64,000 bases of DNA from contig NC_089039.1 of NCBI RefSeq assembly GCF_034140825.1, positions 689,501 to 753,500 on the forward strand. Direction: 5' to 3'. The stretch is from Oryza sativa Japonica Group (lineage: Eukaryota > Streptophyta > Magnoliopsida > Poales > Poaceae). Shown one piece after another: positions 45,690-58,643 of this stretch. The notes under the pieces were generated by a model. That model ran no database searches. It saw only the letters and a list, made by a program, of their open reading frames with translations, and was not told the DNA's origin. Every line of letters starts with the position of its first letter. Positions within the stretch are counted from its first letter, which is position 1. The position numbers and the translations under genes were made by a program.

Positions 45690-47240
45690 ATTGTTGATGC
45701 AAAAAACACACACTGGCCTGGAAGATCTGCTTAACTCTTGTGCAGGTCCAAAATTTCGCTTTTAGGTTCGTGAGCGTGCCAGTTGATTTGATCCTGCAAT
45801 CAACAAGAAAGAAAGACAAGAGAAACACGGTTAAATCCATAAACGATAGCCGATCGGCTAGTTGCCGATGATATATCATTTATCTTCAAGCCGATGTCAT
45901 GTTTGGAATTGATCGACAGTCATGAATAAATAAGATAAGACTAAATCTACTCGATCGGCTGTAGATATTAACGACATATAATCATTCCTTCGATGTATAT
46001 TTAGACTAAGTGATTGGGATAGATCGGTCACCATGCCGAGACAGTATAAATCACTTAAGTCGAAAGATACATTAAAGCAATGATTATATAGACGTTTAAT
46101 AGCATAGCCGATCAGATAGATCTAGCATGTATCGGCTAATACTCCGATACCACTTTATACTAAGATATTAAAACATGCAAAATATATTAAACAAGAAGCC
46201 TAATATACCTTAATGCAATAAGATATTAACATAAAGGGCAGACCTAGCATATCAATCAAGCATATGAGATATAAAGTTGCTAAATCAGGTAAGATCGGCT
46301 GAAACCCCGACACTATCTCTATCGATAATCTTAAAACAAGCCAGATATTATAATTATGGATATTACTTAATAGATCGAATCCAACCGATGCAGCATTAAG
46401 CATAAAGATAAATATGAGATCTAGGCAGGATGATGAAAACCTCTAAAAGATGGTTGATACACGATATAATCTAGATTAATAACGAGACATAACTCTATTG
46501 ACTACTTTCTAGTAGTATAAAACAACCGATAACAAGTTATATAGCGCAACTAACAGAGATTGCAAAGTGTATAAGATAACTCGACGAATTACATAAACAG
46601 GATTAGAGTGTCATAAAGATGGAAGCACTAATCCCAAGAACGCAAGCCGTCATGACAAGTTTACCTCTAGTTGAAGATCGGAATCGATGCAGCTCAACCC
46701 GAAAGTAAGAACTCGTCGAAATAGAAGAAAGTGAAAAGGGTGGCGATGCGCCGAAAGTGTTATTGAACTGTTGTTGTAAATTACATGGGGTCGGGTTATA
46801 TTTATACCCGAGATACATGATAAGTCCATGCCGGACAAGTTCCTTATCTCTAACAAATTCTAAGATACAAGTCTTTACGGTAGACTTTTGCCCAAACATA
46901 TCTCTAAAGAAACTATTCAAAATATTCTAATTAATAGATACAATTGCCTTATCTGAGAGCTTATCCCCATCGTGGCAATCCTTTCGTAACACTTTGATCG
47001 ACTTCAAACACGGTCCCACAGCCATCTTAATAGAATCGGTTGTATCGGCTATCCCTTGTCCGATCTATCTCAACCGATGCAGACTCTAGCCAATGCCTCC
47101 GCAGCCGATACGCACTCTGTTCTTCGATCACAATCCTTTGCCGAATCCACTTCGATTCCAATGCCGAACCTGGTCCATTACTTACCAAATTTGTTAAGTC
47201 GTTAACAGATATGTAATAACGCAAGCCTGAACCTTCTTCT
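45690..47240. mobile_element. LTR-like block rich in GATCGGCT/AGCCGAT words
   Basis: About a dozen copies of (G/T)ATCGGCT or AGCCGAT(C/A) in both orientations occur in AT-rich non-coding DNA of LTR size. The block follows the gypsy scrap, so it is plausibly the LTR or untranslated part of that fossil. No pair or target duplication is visible and the ends are approximate. Confidence 0.35.
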
Positions 47241-48010
47241 TTTACTATTTTATATAAAATTGGTTTTTTTTACCTCCCTTCCCTATTTGACTCTCAAACT
47301 AATTGTCTATGTTACTTATGCCAGTAAGATAATAGTGGAAAAAGAAAAAAAATATAACTACCTTGAACCGTTTATAAAATGTCTTGAGTGAATCGCTCCT
47401 TACTTTTGTCGTCTCACTTATCGGTTTTCTCTCCTTTGGTGGTCTCACCTTTACTGGACATGAATGAAAAACATATAACTAGATAGCTTATATCATTTTT
47501 TTTCTTTTTGCCTTCTTTTGAAAAACTTATGTTTACATTTCGTATATCTCTACTTAAGTTAGAGTTAATGATTGAAATTTTTGGTCTTAGTCATTGCAGT
47601 ATTGGTCTTAGTTGGTTCGTATTAGTTATTTTTCCACACCCCTACAATTGGTTCCTCGAACACGGCATGAAATTGACAAACCATTGCATGTTGGGAAAAA
47701 GTCCATTTTGACTCAATTAGCTATATATACGTTCTAATTCATATCCCACAACCACAAAACACAGTATAAAAGCTCCCTCAACTACGAGATTAATTTATAT
47801 CCTCAAACGCTTTTGAAAGCGATTTTGTCGTGCATGGTATTATGTTGACGGTCCACTCAGGAAAAAACATCTTAGTTTCTCCTCCATCTTCTCTATATCC
47901 CCTCCTCTATTTTGTCGTATATATTAACACCTATGTGTTTGGCGGCATCTTCAACACCTGTGGTAGATTCAGGATATTCGTGTCTTACCTCATGAAAGTG
48001 GCTCTCCGGG
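47241..48010. other. Spacer without supported gene
   Basis: AT-rich; short reading frames lack domains. Confidence 0.4.
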
Positions 48011-48760
48011 CCACATTGTCCTGAAGCTCTGCTCCAAGCTGTTTGACAGGGTTCGTGGTGTTCAACCCGACCAACTCGAGGAGTTCATTCTCGAGAGGTT
48101 CTTCACCACTTGTAGAGGAAAGGCTTGGCTGTTGGAGCACATGGTACATGGTCAGCCAGGAACGCCCAAACTATTGTGGTCACCATTGACGCCATCCCAA
48201 ACTCCACCCTCGTGGCTCTCTCTATACGGTGAGTTTCTTGCAGAACTACCATGGTACACATAATCTTTACCCTCAACAGTAGTGCAACGGTTCATCGGGA
48301 AGACGAGCCTCTTCTTGTGTACCGTTGTTCACATATCATCATCACGTTCTTGATTCAACCAGAGCACCTTTGACAGTGTTGTCTTCACCGTTAGATTCGT
48401 GCAGCTGCGATCTACTTGCAAGACATCGTGCCCTCACTGGATTTTTTTTTGAATGCCACCACCGCGCGGGGAGGGGGGGGGACTCCCCACCTGAATTAGA
48501 ATTAAAGGAAACTCCAAAACTGTACAAAGCCCTCATTGGATTCCATCGTCAAAACCGCTCAGAAGGCAAAATGCAATATAATGGATGTTCGAGGGAGGCA
48601 AAATGGACTGTATTTTTGCCTGTGTGCCACCGCCATGAATTTCGTGGGCCAGATTAGTTGGTGGGCTGGGTCACCCTTCCACATCAATTCAGTCGCGTCG
48701 CTAGCGTCCGGCTCCATCGACCACTCCGTCAAGTTCTATTCTTTCCCAGGTTCTTAGATC
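48011..48760 (+). pseudogene. Degenerate gene-like relic, weakly WD40-like at its end
   Basis: The segment has coding-like composition but no long open frame. 48.69-48.76 kb reads SVASLASGSIDHSVKFYSFP, resembling the end of a WD40 blade. The left part reads CSKLFDRVRGVQPDQLEEFI in one frame, which I do not recognise. It is interrupted by the retroposed element at 48444-48528. Confidence 0.25.
48430..48542 (-). mobile_element. Short retroposed element (SINE or truncated LINE 3' end) with 14-bp target duplication
   Basis: GCCCTCACTGGATT (48430-48443) and GCCCTCATTGGATT (48529-48542) form a 14-bp duplication with one mismatch. Between them, read on the minus strand, is an 85-base piece starting TTTGTACAGTTTTGGAGTTT and ending in an A-run (T-run at 48444-48450 on the plus strand). 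Target duplication length plus the A-tail indicate LINE-machinery insertion. Confidence 0.6.
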
Positions 48761-49078
48761 TGACTGCCCGTGATGCAATTTTTCCTAATCTCGGTCATTT
48801 CCATGGCCATATTTGTGAAATTTTGCTTCGGATTTCCTTCCAGAGGAATAATGCTTACAGGAACTAATTCAGAGGAACACAATCCTTCATGAACAAGAAC
48901 TCTACTACTGGATCGGAACCATAGAGGAAAATTTAGAAGAATTAACATCACAAAGTTCTTCCAAGTGCGCGCATGCATCACAGAAGATGAGGGAAACAAC
49001 ATCACTGCATTAGACAAATGGTTAAAGTGCAAGGAGAAGACAAAGCGGACGAAGAGGAGGAGAGCGCAGGTCGGCGCA
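48761..49078. other. Left flank of the copia element
   Basis: Unassigned DNA continuing, after removal of the copia element, into 60257. The minus-strand reading is gene-like near 49.0 kb but has no recognised domain. Confidence 0.35.
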
Positions 49079-50688
49079 TGAAGCATCTAGGCCCCCGTTG
49101 TTAATTTTGGTAATTAATGACAAACGCTAATTGTGGACTAACCATTGCTATTGAGATAATATTTTAAGTTAGGTCCATGTCATGTGTGCGCATGGATGAC
49201 TATCGATGGATTAAAATTGACGGCGCAAAGCAAAGAGAAAGAAGACGGTAAAACTAGTGCTTTAATTTAGAATTGATCGAGGTGTAGGGCGATCAAATTT
49301 GCTAGTTTATTTTTTAGTTTCGCCGTACTATTAAGAGAGGTAATGACCTAGCAAAGAGATGATTTTAATTGCCACATTAGGTCATTGTGCATTTAGACTT
49401 GTGCTCGCTTTTCATCACACACACAATCACTTGGGATTTCACTGGTTTCGGCCTGACCAGGGGCGGTCAGACCGGCCACATAGTGGCGGTCTGACCGGCG
49501 TGCCCTGGCCGATCTGACCGGCCACGAGACGGTGGTCTGACTGGTGCATAAGGCCGGTCTGACCGGCGGCACATGCGCGGTCAGACCGGCCCCCTGGAGG
49601 CCGGGATGGTGCTGCTCGGGGTGGCCGATACAGAGCCGACGGAGCCGTATTCGGTCAGACCGAGCCGATGGCGGTCTGACCGAGCCGAGGCCGGTCTGAC
49701 CGCCCACTCAACGCCGGTCTGACCGGCCAGGCCGATGGGGCCCTCTGACAGCACTACAACGGCTAGTTTTCTAGCCATTGCAGAGTAGCACGGTCTGACC
49801 GGCCGCATACCTCCGGTTAGACCGGCAGAGCACAAAGTTGGGGGATTTCGCCCCCAACGGCTAGTTTTGGTTGGTGGGAGTATAAATACTCCCCCTCCAG
49901 CAGCAAGGGGTCTCTCTTGGCATCCAATTCAATTGCATACACCCCTTGCACCTTTCTCACACCCACTTGAGCTTTGTGTTCATCTATCTAGTGTGTTAGA
50001 GGGTTAATTAGCCAAGAGTCAAGTGCATTGCTTCCATTTGTAGAGCTAGTGTGGCACTTGATTGATCATCTCCACGCCGGGTCATTGCTTGTTACTCTTG
50101 GAGGTTGCCGCCTCCTAGACGGCTTGTGGAGGAGTTGCCCGGTAACCTCTCCGAGAAGATTGTGGAGGAGGCCCGGCGCCGGTTTGTGAGTGGTTTGGAG
50201 TTCACCATCTTCGGAGTGAAGGAAGAACAACCCTAGTGATCGAGGCTTGGGTAGTCCTCTCCGTGGGCCGGCTCCCGCCTTGCCCACCCCTTGACGAAGG
50301 GGGCGTGCGGTGGCTTCGTGGTTGAGCGGTGGAGTTGGGCTCGCCTCAACGGGGAGTAGGAAACCGACGAGTTTCCGAACCTCGGTGAAAAATCTCTTGT
50401 CTCCTTGTCTCATTTGATTGTCGCATTTACATTTGTGCAATTTACATTTCTAGAGATATACTTGAGATCATATCACCCTAGGATTGCTAAACATTGACAT
50501 AGGAGTGTGATTTACTTTCCTAGAGATATAATTGAGCCATTATCACCCTAGGTTTGCAAAACATAACTTAGTTGCTTAGTTAGAGTTCACCCTCACAAAG
50601 CCTAGCAACTTAGGTTAGTTTTGATTAGGTGTCATTTAGTTTTAAATCGCCTATTCACCCCCCCTCTAGTCGACATCTCGATCCTACA
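49079..50688 (+). repeat. 5' LTR of the copia fossil
   Basis: 1610 bp, from TGAAGCATC to ATCCTACA. Contains about a dozen copies of the palindromic word GGTCTGACCGGC (or its complement) at 49.46-49.83 kb, followed by a TATA box in a small inverted repeat (GGAGTATAAATACTCC, 49877-49892). Confidence 0.95.
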
Positions 50689-50690
50689 AG

Positions 50691-50702
50691 TGGTATCGGA
50701 GC
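50691..50702 (+). other. Primer-binding site of the copia fossil
   Basis: TGGTATCGGAGC lies two bases after the 5' LTR and differs at one base from the canonical TGGTATCAGAGC complementary to initiator Met-tRNA. Confidence 0.9.
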
Positions 50703-50741
50703 TTGATCTCTCTTGATTAGGCTTCACCGCCTAGAGAGAAG

Positions 50742-52740
50742 ATGTCGAACGAGGTGAACCATGTAGGGAAGGCTCCCATGTTTAATGACACAAACTACTC
50801 CACTTGGAAAATTAAAATGTCTACTCACCTCAAAGCTATGAGCTTCCATATTTGGAGTATTGTGGATGTAGGCTTTGCTATCACCGGCACGCCCTTGACG
50901 GAGATTGATCACTGCAACCTCAAACTCAATGCCCAAGCCATGAATGCTTTGTTCAACTCTTTGAGCCAAGAGGAGTTCGATAGAGTGAGCAACCTTGAGA
51001 CCGCATATGAGATTTAGAACAAGTTGACGGAGATCCATGAGGGCACAAGCGAGTACAAGGATGCCAAGCTTCATTTCCTCAATATCCAATATGAGACATT
51101 CTCCATGTTGCCTCATGAGAGTGTGAATGACATGTATGGGAGGCTCAATGTCATTGTGAATGGTCTCAAGGGGTTTGGGGCAAACTACACCGATCTTGAG
51201 GTTGCCCAAAAGATGCTTAGGGCTCTACCGGAGAAATATGAGACCCTTGTCACCATGCTCATCAACTCCGATATGTCAAGGATGACACCCGCAAGCCTCT
51301 TGGGGAAGATCAACACCAATGACATGTACAAGTTGAAGAAGAAGGAGATGGAGGAAGCCTCACCTTCCAAGAAGTGCATTGCTCTCCAAGCCGAAGTTGA
51401 AGATAAGGGCAAGGGCAAGGTGAATGAAGTCAATGAGGACTTGGAGGAAGAGATTTCCCTTCTTGCTAGAAGGTTCAATGATCTCTTGGGAAGGAGAAAG
51501 GAGAGAGAAAGTGGCTCCAACTCAAATAGGAGAAGAAATAGAAGACCCAACAAGACTCTCTCCAACTTGAGGTGCTTTGAGTGTGGTGAGAAGGGACACT
51601 TTGCTTCCAAGTGCCCTTCCAAGGATGATGATGGAGACAAGTCATCCAAGAAGAAGAGTGGAGGCTACAAGCTCATGAAGAAGCTTAAGAAAGAAGGCAA
51701 GAAGATTGAGGCATTCATCGGGGAATGGGACTCAAATGAGGAGAGCTCCGCCTCATCCGGGTCTGAGGAAGAAGGTGGTGATGATGCAAGCTCCAAGAAG
51801 AAGAAGATGGCCGTTGTTGCCATCAAGGAGGCTCCATCACTCTTCTCTCCACTTTGTCTCATGGCAAAGGGCTCCTCTAAGGTAACATCTCTTAGTGATA
51901 GTGAGAGTGATGATGATTGTGATGATGTTTCCTATGATGAGCTTGTGAGTATGTTTGAGGAGCTCTATGCTTATAGTGAGAAGGAGATTGTCAAGTTCAA
52001 GGCCCTAAAGAAGGATCATGCTTCTTTTGAGGCTTTGTATGAGGAGCTAAAGACTTCTCATGAGAGACTCACCATTTCTCATGAGAAGCTTAAGGAAGCT
52101 CATGACAACCTCCTTTCCACTACTTAACATAGAGCTCTCATTGATGTTGGCATATCTTGTGATTTGCTTGATGATAGTGCTACTTGCCATATTGCTCATG
52201 TTGCATCATCTAGCATTTCTACCTCTTGTGATGATCTTGTAGATATGCCTAGCTCTAGCTCTAGCTCTTGTATTTCCATTTGTGATGCCTCACTTGTTGT
52301 TGAGAACAATGAGCTTAAGTAGCAAGTGGCCAAGCTCAATAAGAGTTTGGAGAGGTGCTTCAAGGGTAAGAACACTCTTGACAAGATTTTGAGTGAGCAA
52401 CGGTGCATCCTTAACAAGGAGGGACTTGGATTCATTCCAAAGAAGGGTAAGAAACCTTCTCACCGTGCCACTCGTTTTGTCAAGAGCAATGGTAAGTATT
52501 GCTCCAAGTGCCGTGAGGTTGGGCATTTGGTGAATGATTGCCCTGGTGGTAAGCCTCCTAAGACATGCATGTTTGATTCTCATTATATGCTTAGGAAGGC
52601 TCATGATGGTAGCATTGTTGCTAGATATGTGGGTTCCCCTATACTCGATGGTAAAAAGAATGCCATTTGGGTGCCCAAAGCTTTGGTCTCTAACCTCCAA
52701 GGACCCAAACAAGTTTGGGTACCTAAAAGAGCTTGATCTT
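50742..52740 (+). mobile_element. gag region of the copia fossil
   Basis: Begins MSNEVNHVGKAPMFNDTNYS (typical copia gag start). It continues with UBN2-like gag sequence, a Lys/Asp-rich region, and two zinc knuckles of the form C-x2-C-x4-H-x4-C near 51.57 and 52.50 kb, as in Sireviruses. Broken. Confidence 0.9.
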
Positions 52741-52749
52741 CTTTTGTAG

Positions 52750-54973
52750 GTGAACTACCGCACCGGTGGGACCCATTGGGTGCTTGATAGTGGATGCACT
52801 CAACACATGACCTGTGATAGGGCTATGTTCACCACATTTGAAGTAGGAGGGAAAGAACAAGAGAAAGTGACATTTGGAGACAATAGCAAAGGAAAGGTAA
52901 TTGGGTTAGGTAAAATTGCTATCTCCAATGATTTGTCAATTGATAATGTCTCTCTTGTTAAATCTCTAAATTTCAATTTGCTTTCGGTTGCTCAAATTTG
53001 TGATCTTAGCTTGTCATGTGCTTTCTTCCCGCAAGAAGTTATTGTTTCTAGCCTTCTTGACAAGTCTTGTGTGTTCAAAGGTTTTAGATATGGAAATCTT
53101 TATTTGGTTGATTTCAATTCTAGTGAAGCAAATTTGAAAACTTGTTTAGTTGCAAAAACTTCATTGGGTTGGCTTTGGCATAGGAGGCTAGCACATGTTG
53201 GCATGAATCAATTGAGCAAACTTTCAAAACGTGATCTAGTTGTGGGCTTGAAAGATGTGAAGTTTGAGAAAGATAAGCTTTGTAGTGCTTGTCAAGCCGG
53301 CAAGTAAGTTGCATGTTCTCATCCTACTAAGAGTATCATGTCCACATCTAGACCATTGGAGCTATTGCATATGGATTTGTTTGGCCCAACAACCTATAAG
53401 AGCATTGGTGGTAATAGTCATTGTCTTGTGATTGTTGATGATTATTCTTGCTATACTTAGGTGTTCTTTTTGCATGATAAGTCTATTGTTGCTGAGCTTT
53501 TCAAAAATTTACAAAAAGGGCCCAAAATGAATTTAATTGCACTCTTGTGAAAATTAGAATTGACAATGGTTCCGAGTTTAAGAATACCAATATCGATGAC
53601 TATTGTGATGATCTTGGTATCAAACACGAACTTTCCGCTACCTACTCACCTCAACAAAATGGTGTAGTGGAGAGGAAAAATCGTACATTGATTGAGATGG
53701 CAAGGACTATGCTTGATGAATATGGTGTTTCCGATTCCTTTTGGGCGGAAGCCATAAACACCGCTTGCCATGCAACCAATAGGCTTTATTTGCATCGTCT
53801 CTTGAAAAAGACTTCTTATGAGCTAATTGTTGGGAGGAAGCCAAATGTTGCATATTTCCTAACCATGTTTATAAACTCTCAAAAGCTCTTTATGGTTTAA
53901 AACAAGCTCCTAGGGCTTGGTATGAAAGATTGAGAAATTTTCTTTTGTCAAAGGATTTCAAAATTGGAAAAGTTGACACCACCCTTTTCACAAAAATCAT
54001 TGGTGATAATTTCTTTGTGTGTCAAATTTATATTGATGACATCATATTCGGTTCTACTAATGAGATATTTTGCATGGAATTTGGTGATATGATGTCTAGG
54101 GAATTTGAGATGTCTGAGTTGAGCTTCTTCCTTGGACTTCAAATAAAGCAACTCAAGGACGGGACGTTCGTGAGCCAAACCAAGTATATCAAGGATGTAC
54201 TCAATAGGTTTGGCTTAGAGGATGCGAAGCCCATCAAGACACCTATGGCAACCAACGGGCATCTCGACCTTGATGAGGGAGGTAAACCGGTAGATTTAAA
54301 GTTTTATCGTTCTATGATTGGTAGCTTGCTTTACCTTACCGCATCTAGGCCGGATATCATGGTTAGTGTTTGCATGTGTGCATGGTTTCAAGCTGCTCCT
54401 AAGGAGTGTCACTTAGTGGCCGTGAAAAGGATTCTAAGATATTTAAAGCATTCCTCTACTATTGGCTTGTGGTACCCAAAAGGTGCTAAGTTTAAGCTTG
54501 TTGGCTATTCCGATTCGGATTATGCCGGTTGCAAAGTGGATAGAAAGAGCACATCCGGTAGTTGCCAAATGCTTGGTAGATCCCTTGTGTCATGGTCATC
54601 CAAGAAACAAAACTCCGTAGCCCTCTCTACCGCCGAGGCGGAATATGTTTCGGCGGGTAGTTGTTGTGCCCAATTGCTTTGGATGAAACAAACATTGTTG
54701 GACTATGGCATATCCTTCACAAAAATCCCACTCCTATGTGACAATGATAGTGCCATAAAGATAGCCAATAACCCGGTCCAACATTCTAGAACCAAGCATA
54801 TTGACATACGCCATCACTTCCTAAAAGACCATGCTGCCAAGTGTGACATAGTCATTAGCCACATAAGAACCGATGATCAACTAACCGACATCTTTACCAA
54901 GCCACTTGATGAAACCCGCTTTTTCAAATTGAGAAATGAGTTAAATGTCATAGATTTCTCTAATGTGGCTTGA
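52750..54973 (+). mobile_element. pol region of the copia fossil
   Basis: Protease motif DSGCTQHM near 52.79 kb; GAG-pre-integrase WHRRLAHVG near 53.18 kb; integrase core near 53.35-53.85 kb; reverse transcriptase YIDDIIFGST near 54.03 kb; RNase H SDSDYAGCKVDRKSTSG near 54.51 kb. The order is copia. Broken and incomplete. Confidence 0.9.
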
Positions 54974-55639
54974 GATGGTGCACCATGGTTGCTTCTTTTT
55001 GCATTATGTATATTTGCTCTCATTTGCTCTTATGCTTTGGATTTATTGCCATTTGGTTCTTCATTGCGAAAATGGAGCATGTCACATTAAGGGGGAGTTT
55101 TGCACTCTTACATGTGCTCTACTTCCTTTTATATGTGAGCAAATCAACTAGTGGTGCTAGTAGTATTTTCAAAATGCCCAAGTCAACATAAGTCAAAACT
55201 TTTGCAAAATCAATGTAATTTGAAAACTATTTCTTGGAAAATGTTTCAAAAGGTTTCCTATATGTTTTCCAAGCCTCACATTGCAAGAAAAATAATTTTT
55301 GAATAAAAATGCCATTTTGGCCCTATTTTGAAGAAACTAGATTCTTAGTTTTGGCCAAAATGAGATTTATCCCCAAAATGAGATTGAGAAGGAATTTGAG
55401 AAAAGTTTCAAAACAAATTGGTAGAGAAGAAGATTTGATATGTTTTTGGTATTCAAACCTATTTCAAAATCCTAATCATTCAAAAGTTATTTGAAAATCA
55501 AATTCGCCCAAAAACCCCTATAGACCATAAAAGGTCACCTCCTAGCACTTAAGTGAGTTTTGTTGCAAATCTTCATAATTTTCAAATGTTATGAATGGTT
55601 GGCAATATTTCACCTCACACATTTCAAAATTGCTCCAAA

Positions 55640-56580
55640 AATCAAATTTTTGTTGAATTTTATTGTGTGGGGGTTGCCGGCTTGTGCAAGGGCTGTGCAC
55701 AGCCGGCGGGGGCCTGGCGGTCTGACCGGCGCTATATGCACGGTCTGACCGGCAGGTGCAGCGGTCTGACTGGTCGAATAGGGCCGGTCTGACTGGCCGA
55801 GGTGGACCCAGGCATTTTTGCCCCTTTTCTTCTCCATCCCGCACCTACCCTCTCCCATCTCATCCCCATTCATCCCCAACTCGAAAAACTCTCTCTCTCT
55901 CTCTCACCTTCCCTCAAACCCTAACTCTTTCCTCCACCAAATCCCCTCGGTTTGACCGCGGATTTCTCTCCGGTTATACCGTAAGTGATTCTCCTCCGCT
56001 TCCTCTCTCTATTCCATGGATTAGTTCGTGTTTTTGTTGAGTTTTTGATCCATGGCATGGAACCCTAGGTGAAGCACGAGGTGTTCTTTGATTTGCACCA
56101 GTAGAGGGTAGTTTCTTGGTGTGATTCATCCCCTTCAACCGGTAAATCACTCTCTCTCTTGTGCATTCTCTCAAATCAATCTATTTCACCCTAGGGCTAT
56201 GGGTAGTTATTCCAATCTTGATGAACTAGGCCATACCATTTGATGTTCTAGTTCCAATCTTGAGCTATATTGTTCTAGCAATTTTTAGACTCAAATGTGA
56301 AGATGTGAAAATTTTTGGATGCTTGAACTTGTGGGAGGAGGTCTGCCCAGAGCCACAGGCAGTCTGACCGTGGGTCAGCCACCGGTCTGACCGGTGTGTG
56401 CGCCCGGTCTGACCGGCCGGCAGCCGTCGGTCTGACCGGCCACCAGCGGGCGGTCTGGCCGGCCTGATGCCGTTGGTCTGACCGACCCCATGGGTGGTCT
56501 GACCGGCCTGATGCTGTCGGTCTGACCGTCCTACTGGCTGTGGTCTGACCACCCCTCCATAGGATATAGGCAAATTTTCA
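55640..56580 (+). repeat. Internal arrays of the GGTCTGACCGGC palindrome
   Basis: About four copies at 55.71-55.80 kb and nine or ten at 56.34-56.56 kb, of the same word that fills the LTRs. They lie outside the LTRs, on the 5' side of the extra ORF region. Confidence 0.85.
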
Positions 56581-56640
56581 CCTCTCCAAATTGTTTCTAG
56601 AATTATTGCTAATATCTATCATCCTTTGCTCTTTGACAGT

Positions 56641-58070
56641 GATGCCTCCCCGCACTCGCCATGGTCGTCGTGCACCCACTCCGGATCCCGTGAGTGAGCC
56701 TGAGGAATCGAGCGGAGATGAGTACGCTCAAAGTGATGAAGAGGTTGAGGCCAATGTTGAAGGGGCTAGTGAGGAGGCTAGTGGAGATGATGACAGTGGA
56801 AGTGGAGAGGATGAGGATGAAGGAAGTGATGATATGCACATTGATCTCTCCATCCAGTTTGTTGTGAACATGAGGAATCTATCGCAGTACACCATCTTGA
56901 GGCACCATGATCAGTTTTTTAGTCCTCGGGACACCCCGGATCCCCGTTTTCACACCGCTTTCTAGAAGAGTGTGTATGAGCAGGTTTATGCAGGGAAAGC
57001 TTTTGCAGAGCATAAGTGGATTTCTTGGAGAGACATCAATGAGACTCTAGAGTTTGAATGCTTGCAGGATCTCTTCAAGACTGTTGGCATTGACCGAATT
57101 GTGACTCTCAAACAAGACTACAATGAAGATTTGATCCGGCAGTTCTATGCTACAGTGTGGGTGGCTGAGACTATAGTGAGATGAAGTGGATGTCCGACAC
57201 CCTTCAGTGTTCTATCTCCAGGAGGCAATTCCGGCGGCTCCTCAATATTCGCTTGGACTTTGGAAATGACTTGCATGAGGAGCACACCCATAATCCGCTC
57301 TCCATAGACTATCTATCTCAGTTTTATGAAGATGGAGTGCGGTACACACATGGGAAGGTTGCCGGTCTGAGGACTATCCCCAGTGTGGTTAACAGGATTG
57401 TGAGAGCTACCATCCTCCCTCGCCTTGATAACAATGATGATATTAGGGGGGTGGCTTGGCACGTCATCGATGCCATCATTCAGGGCCGTCAGTTCGATAT
57501 TGTGTCTCTCATGATGCAAGAGATTGCCATCTCCAAGGAGACCTTTACTCAGGGAATCTATTATGCCCCTTACATCATGAGGTTGATTCAAGACAAGCTT
57601 GGGGCTGCTGGGCAAAATTTGAAGAAGCACAAGCAGTACAAGCCCCGCCTTCAGCTTGGAGCTCCCCGTGCTCCTAGGGCGGCGTCCTCCTCTCATCCTG
57701 GAGCTAGCTCAAGCTCAGCACCTCCTCCTCCTCTTGGGCATGATCCAAATGCTTTCTTCCATCCACAGTATGCTTATTTTGGAATGCAACCCAACGAATA
57801 CTTCAACCCGGTACTTGGGGCTATTAATACCCTAAGTGAAAGCATTCAACGCTTGTCTACCAGGCATGAAGCTTTACATGAGGATGTTCGTGGCTTGCAC
57901 ACGGATGTTGGAGACTTGAATGCTTCCGTGGGGAGATTGCACACTAGAGTGGGTACATTGGATTCTCGAGTCCAAATGTTGGAGAGCTCCCAAGCATTTG
58001 TGTATCATCGTCGTCGTGATGCTCCTCATCCTTCCACTTCGGCACGTACTCCTTCTCCTCCACAAGAGTG
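56641..58070 (+). mobile_element. Extra 3' ORF region of the copia fossil
   Basis: Starts MPPRTRHGRRAPTPDPVSEP followed by a strongly acidic stretch. It then reads like the plant transposon-protein domain found in several grass retroelements, and ends in a Ser/Pro-rich linker and a coiled coil with heptads (LHEDVRGLHTDVGDLNASV). No signal peptide or membrane helix is evident, so an envelope role is not supported. Broken in a few places. Confidence 0.75.
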
Positions 58071-58643
58071 AAGACCTTTTTGGTGCTTGATGCCAAAAGG
58101 GGGAGAAAAGAGTGATTTATGTTTTGTGGGTTGGGACTAGTAGTAGTGAGGATAGTGCCCTCATTTCTAATAGGCTAAGGTGTTTTGGGCTATATTTTGT
58201 ATGGGTATGGGCTATTACTCTATATTGTGTGTTCTTTGTCGTTTTGTTAAACTCTATGTCATTTGGACCCTTCGTGGTCTTGTAATAGCCTATGTTTATT
58301 TGTGAGCCCTTTTAGGATGATTTGTGACTTTTGTGATTTGATTGGTTAAGTGATGTGAACTTGTGCGATGATGGATGGTGTATGCGATATTGCTATATAT
58401 GTGACCATCTTATGCTCATGAATGAATATTTCTTGAAGTTCACATTGAAATATTGCTTATGTGTTTGTGCTTATTGGAATGTGAAATTGAAATGTGCATT
58501 GGCTCCATATTTGTTGTCAATGATTAATATGCATATGTTTAGGGGGAGCTTTTGATTTCCATTGCAATATATGTCCATGTGATCTATGTTTGATTATATA
58601 TATATTTGTGGTGTTTGTCATCAATTACCAAAAAGGGGAAGAT

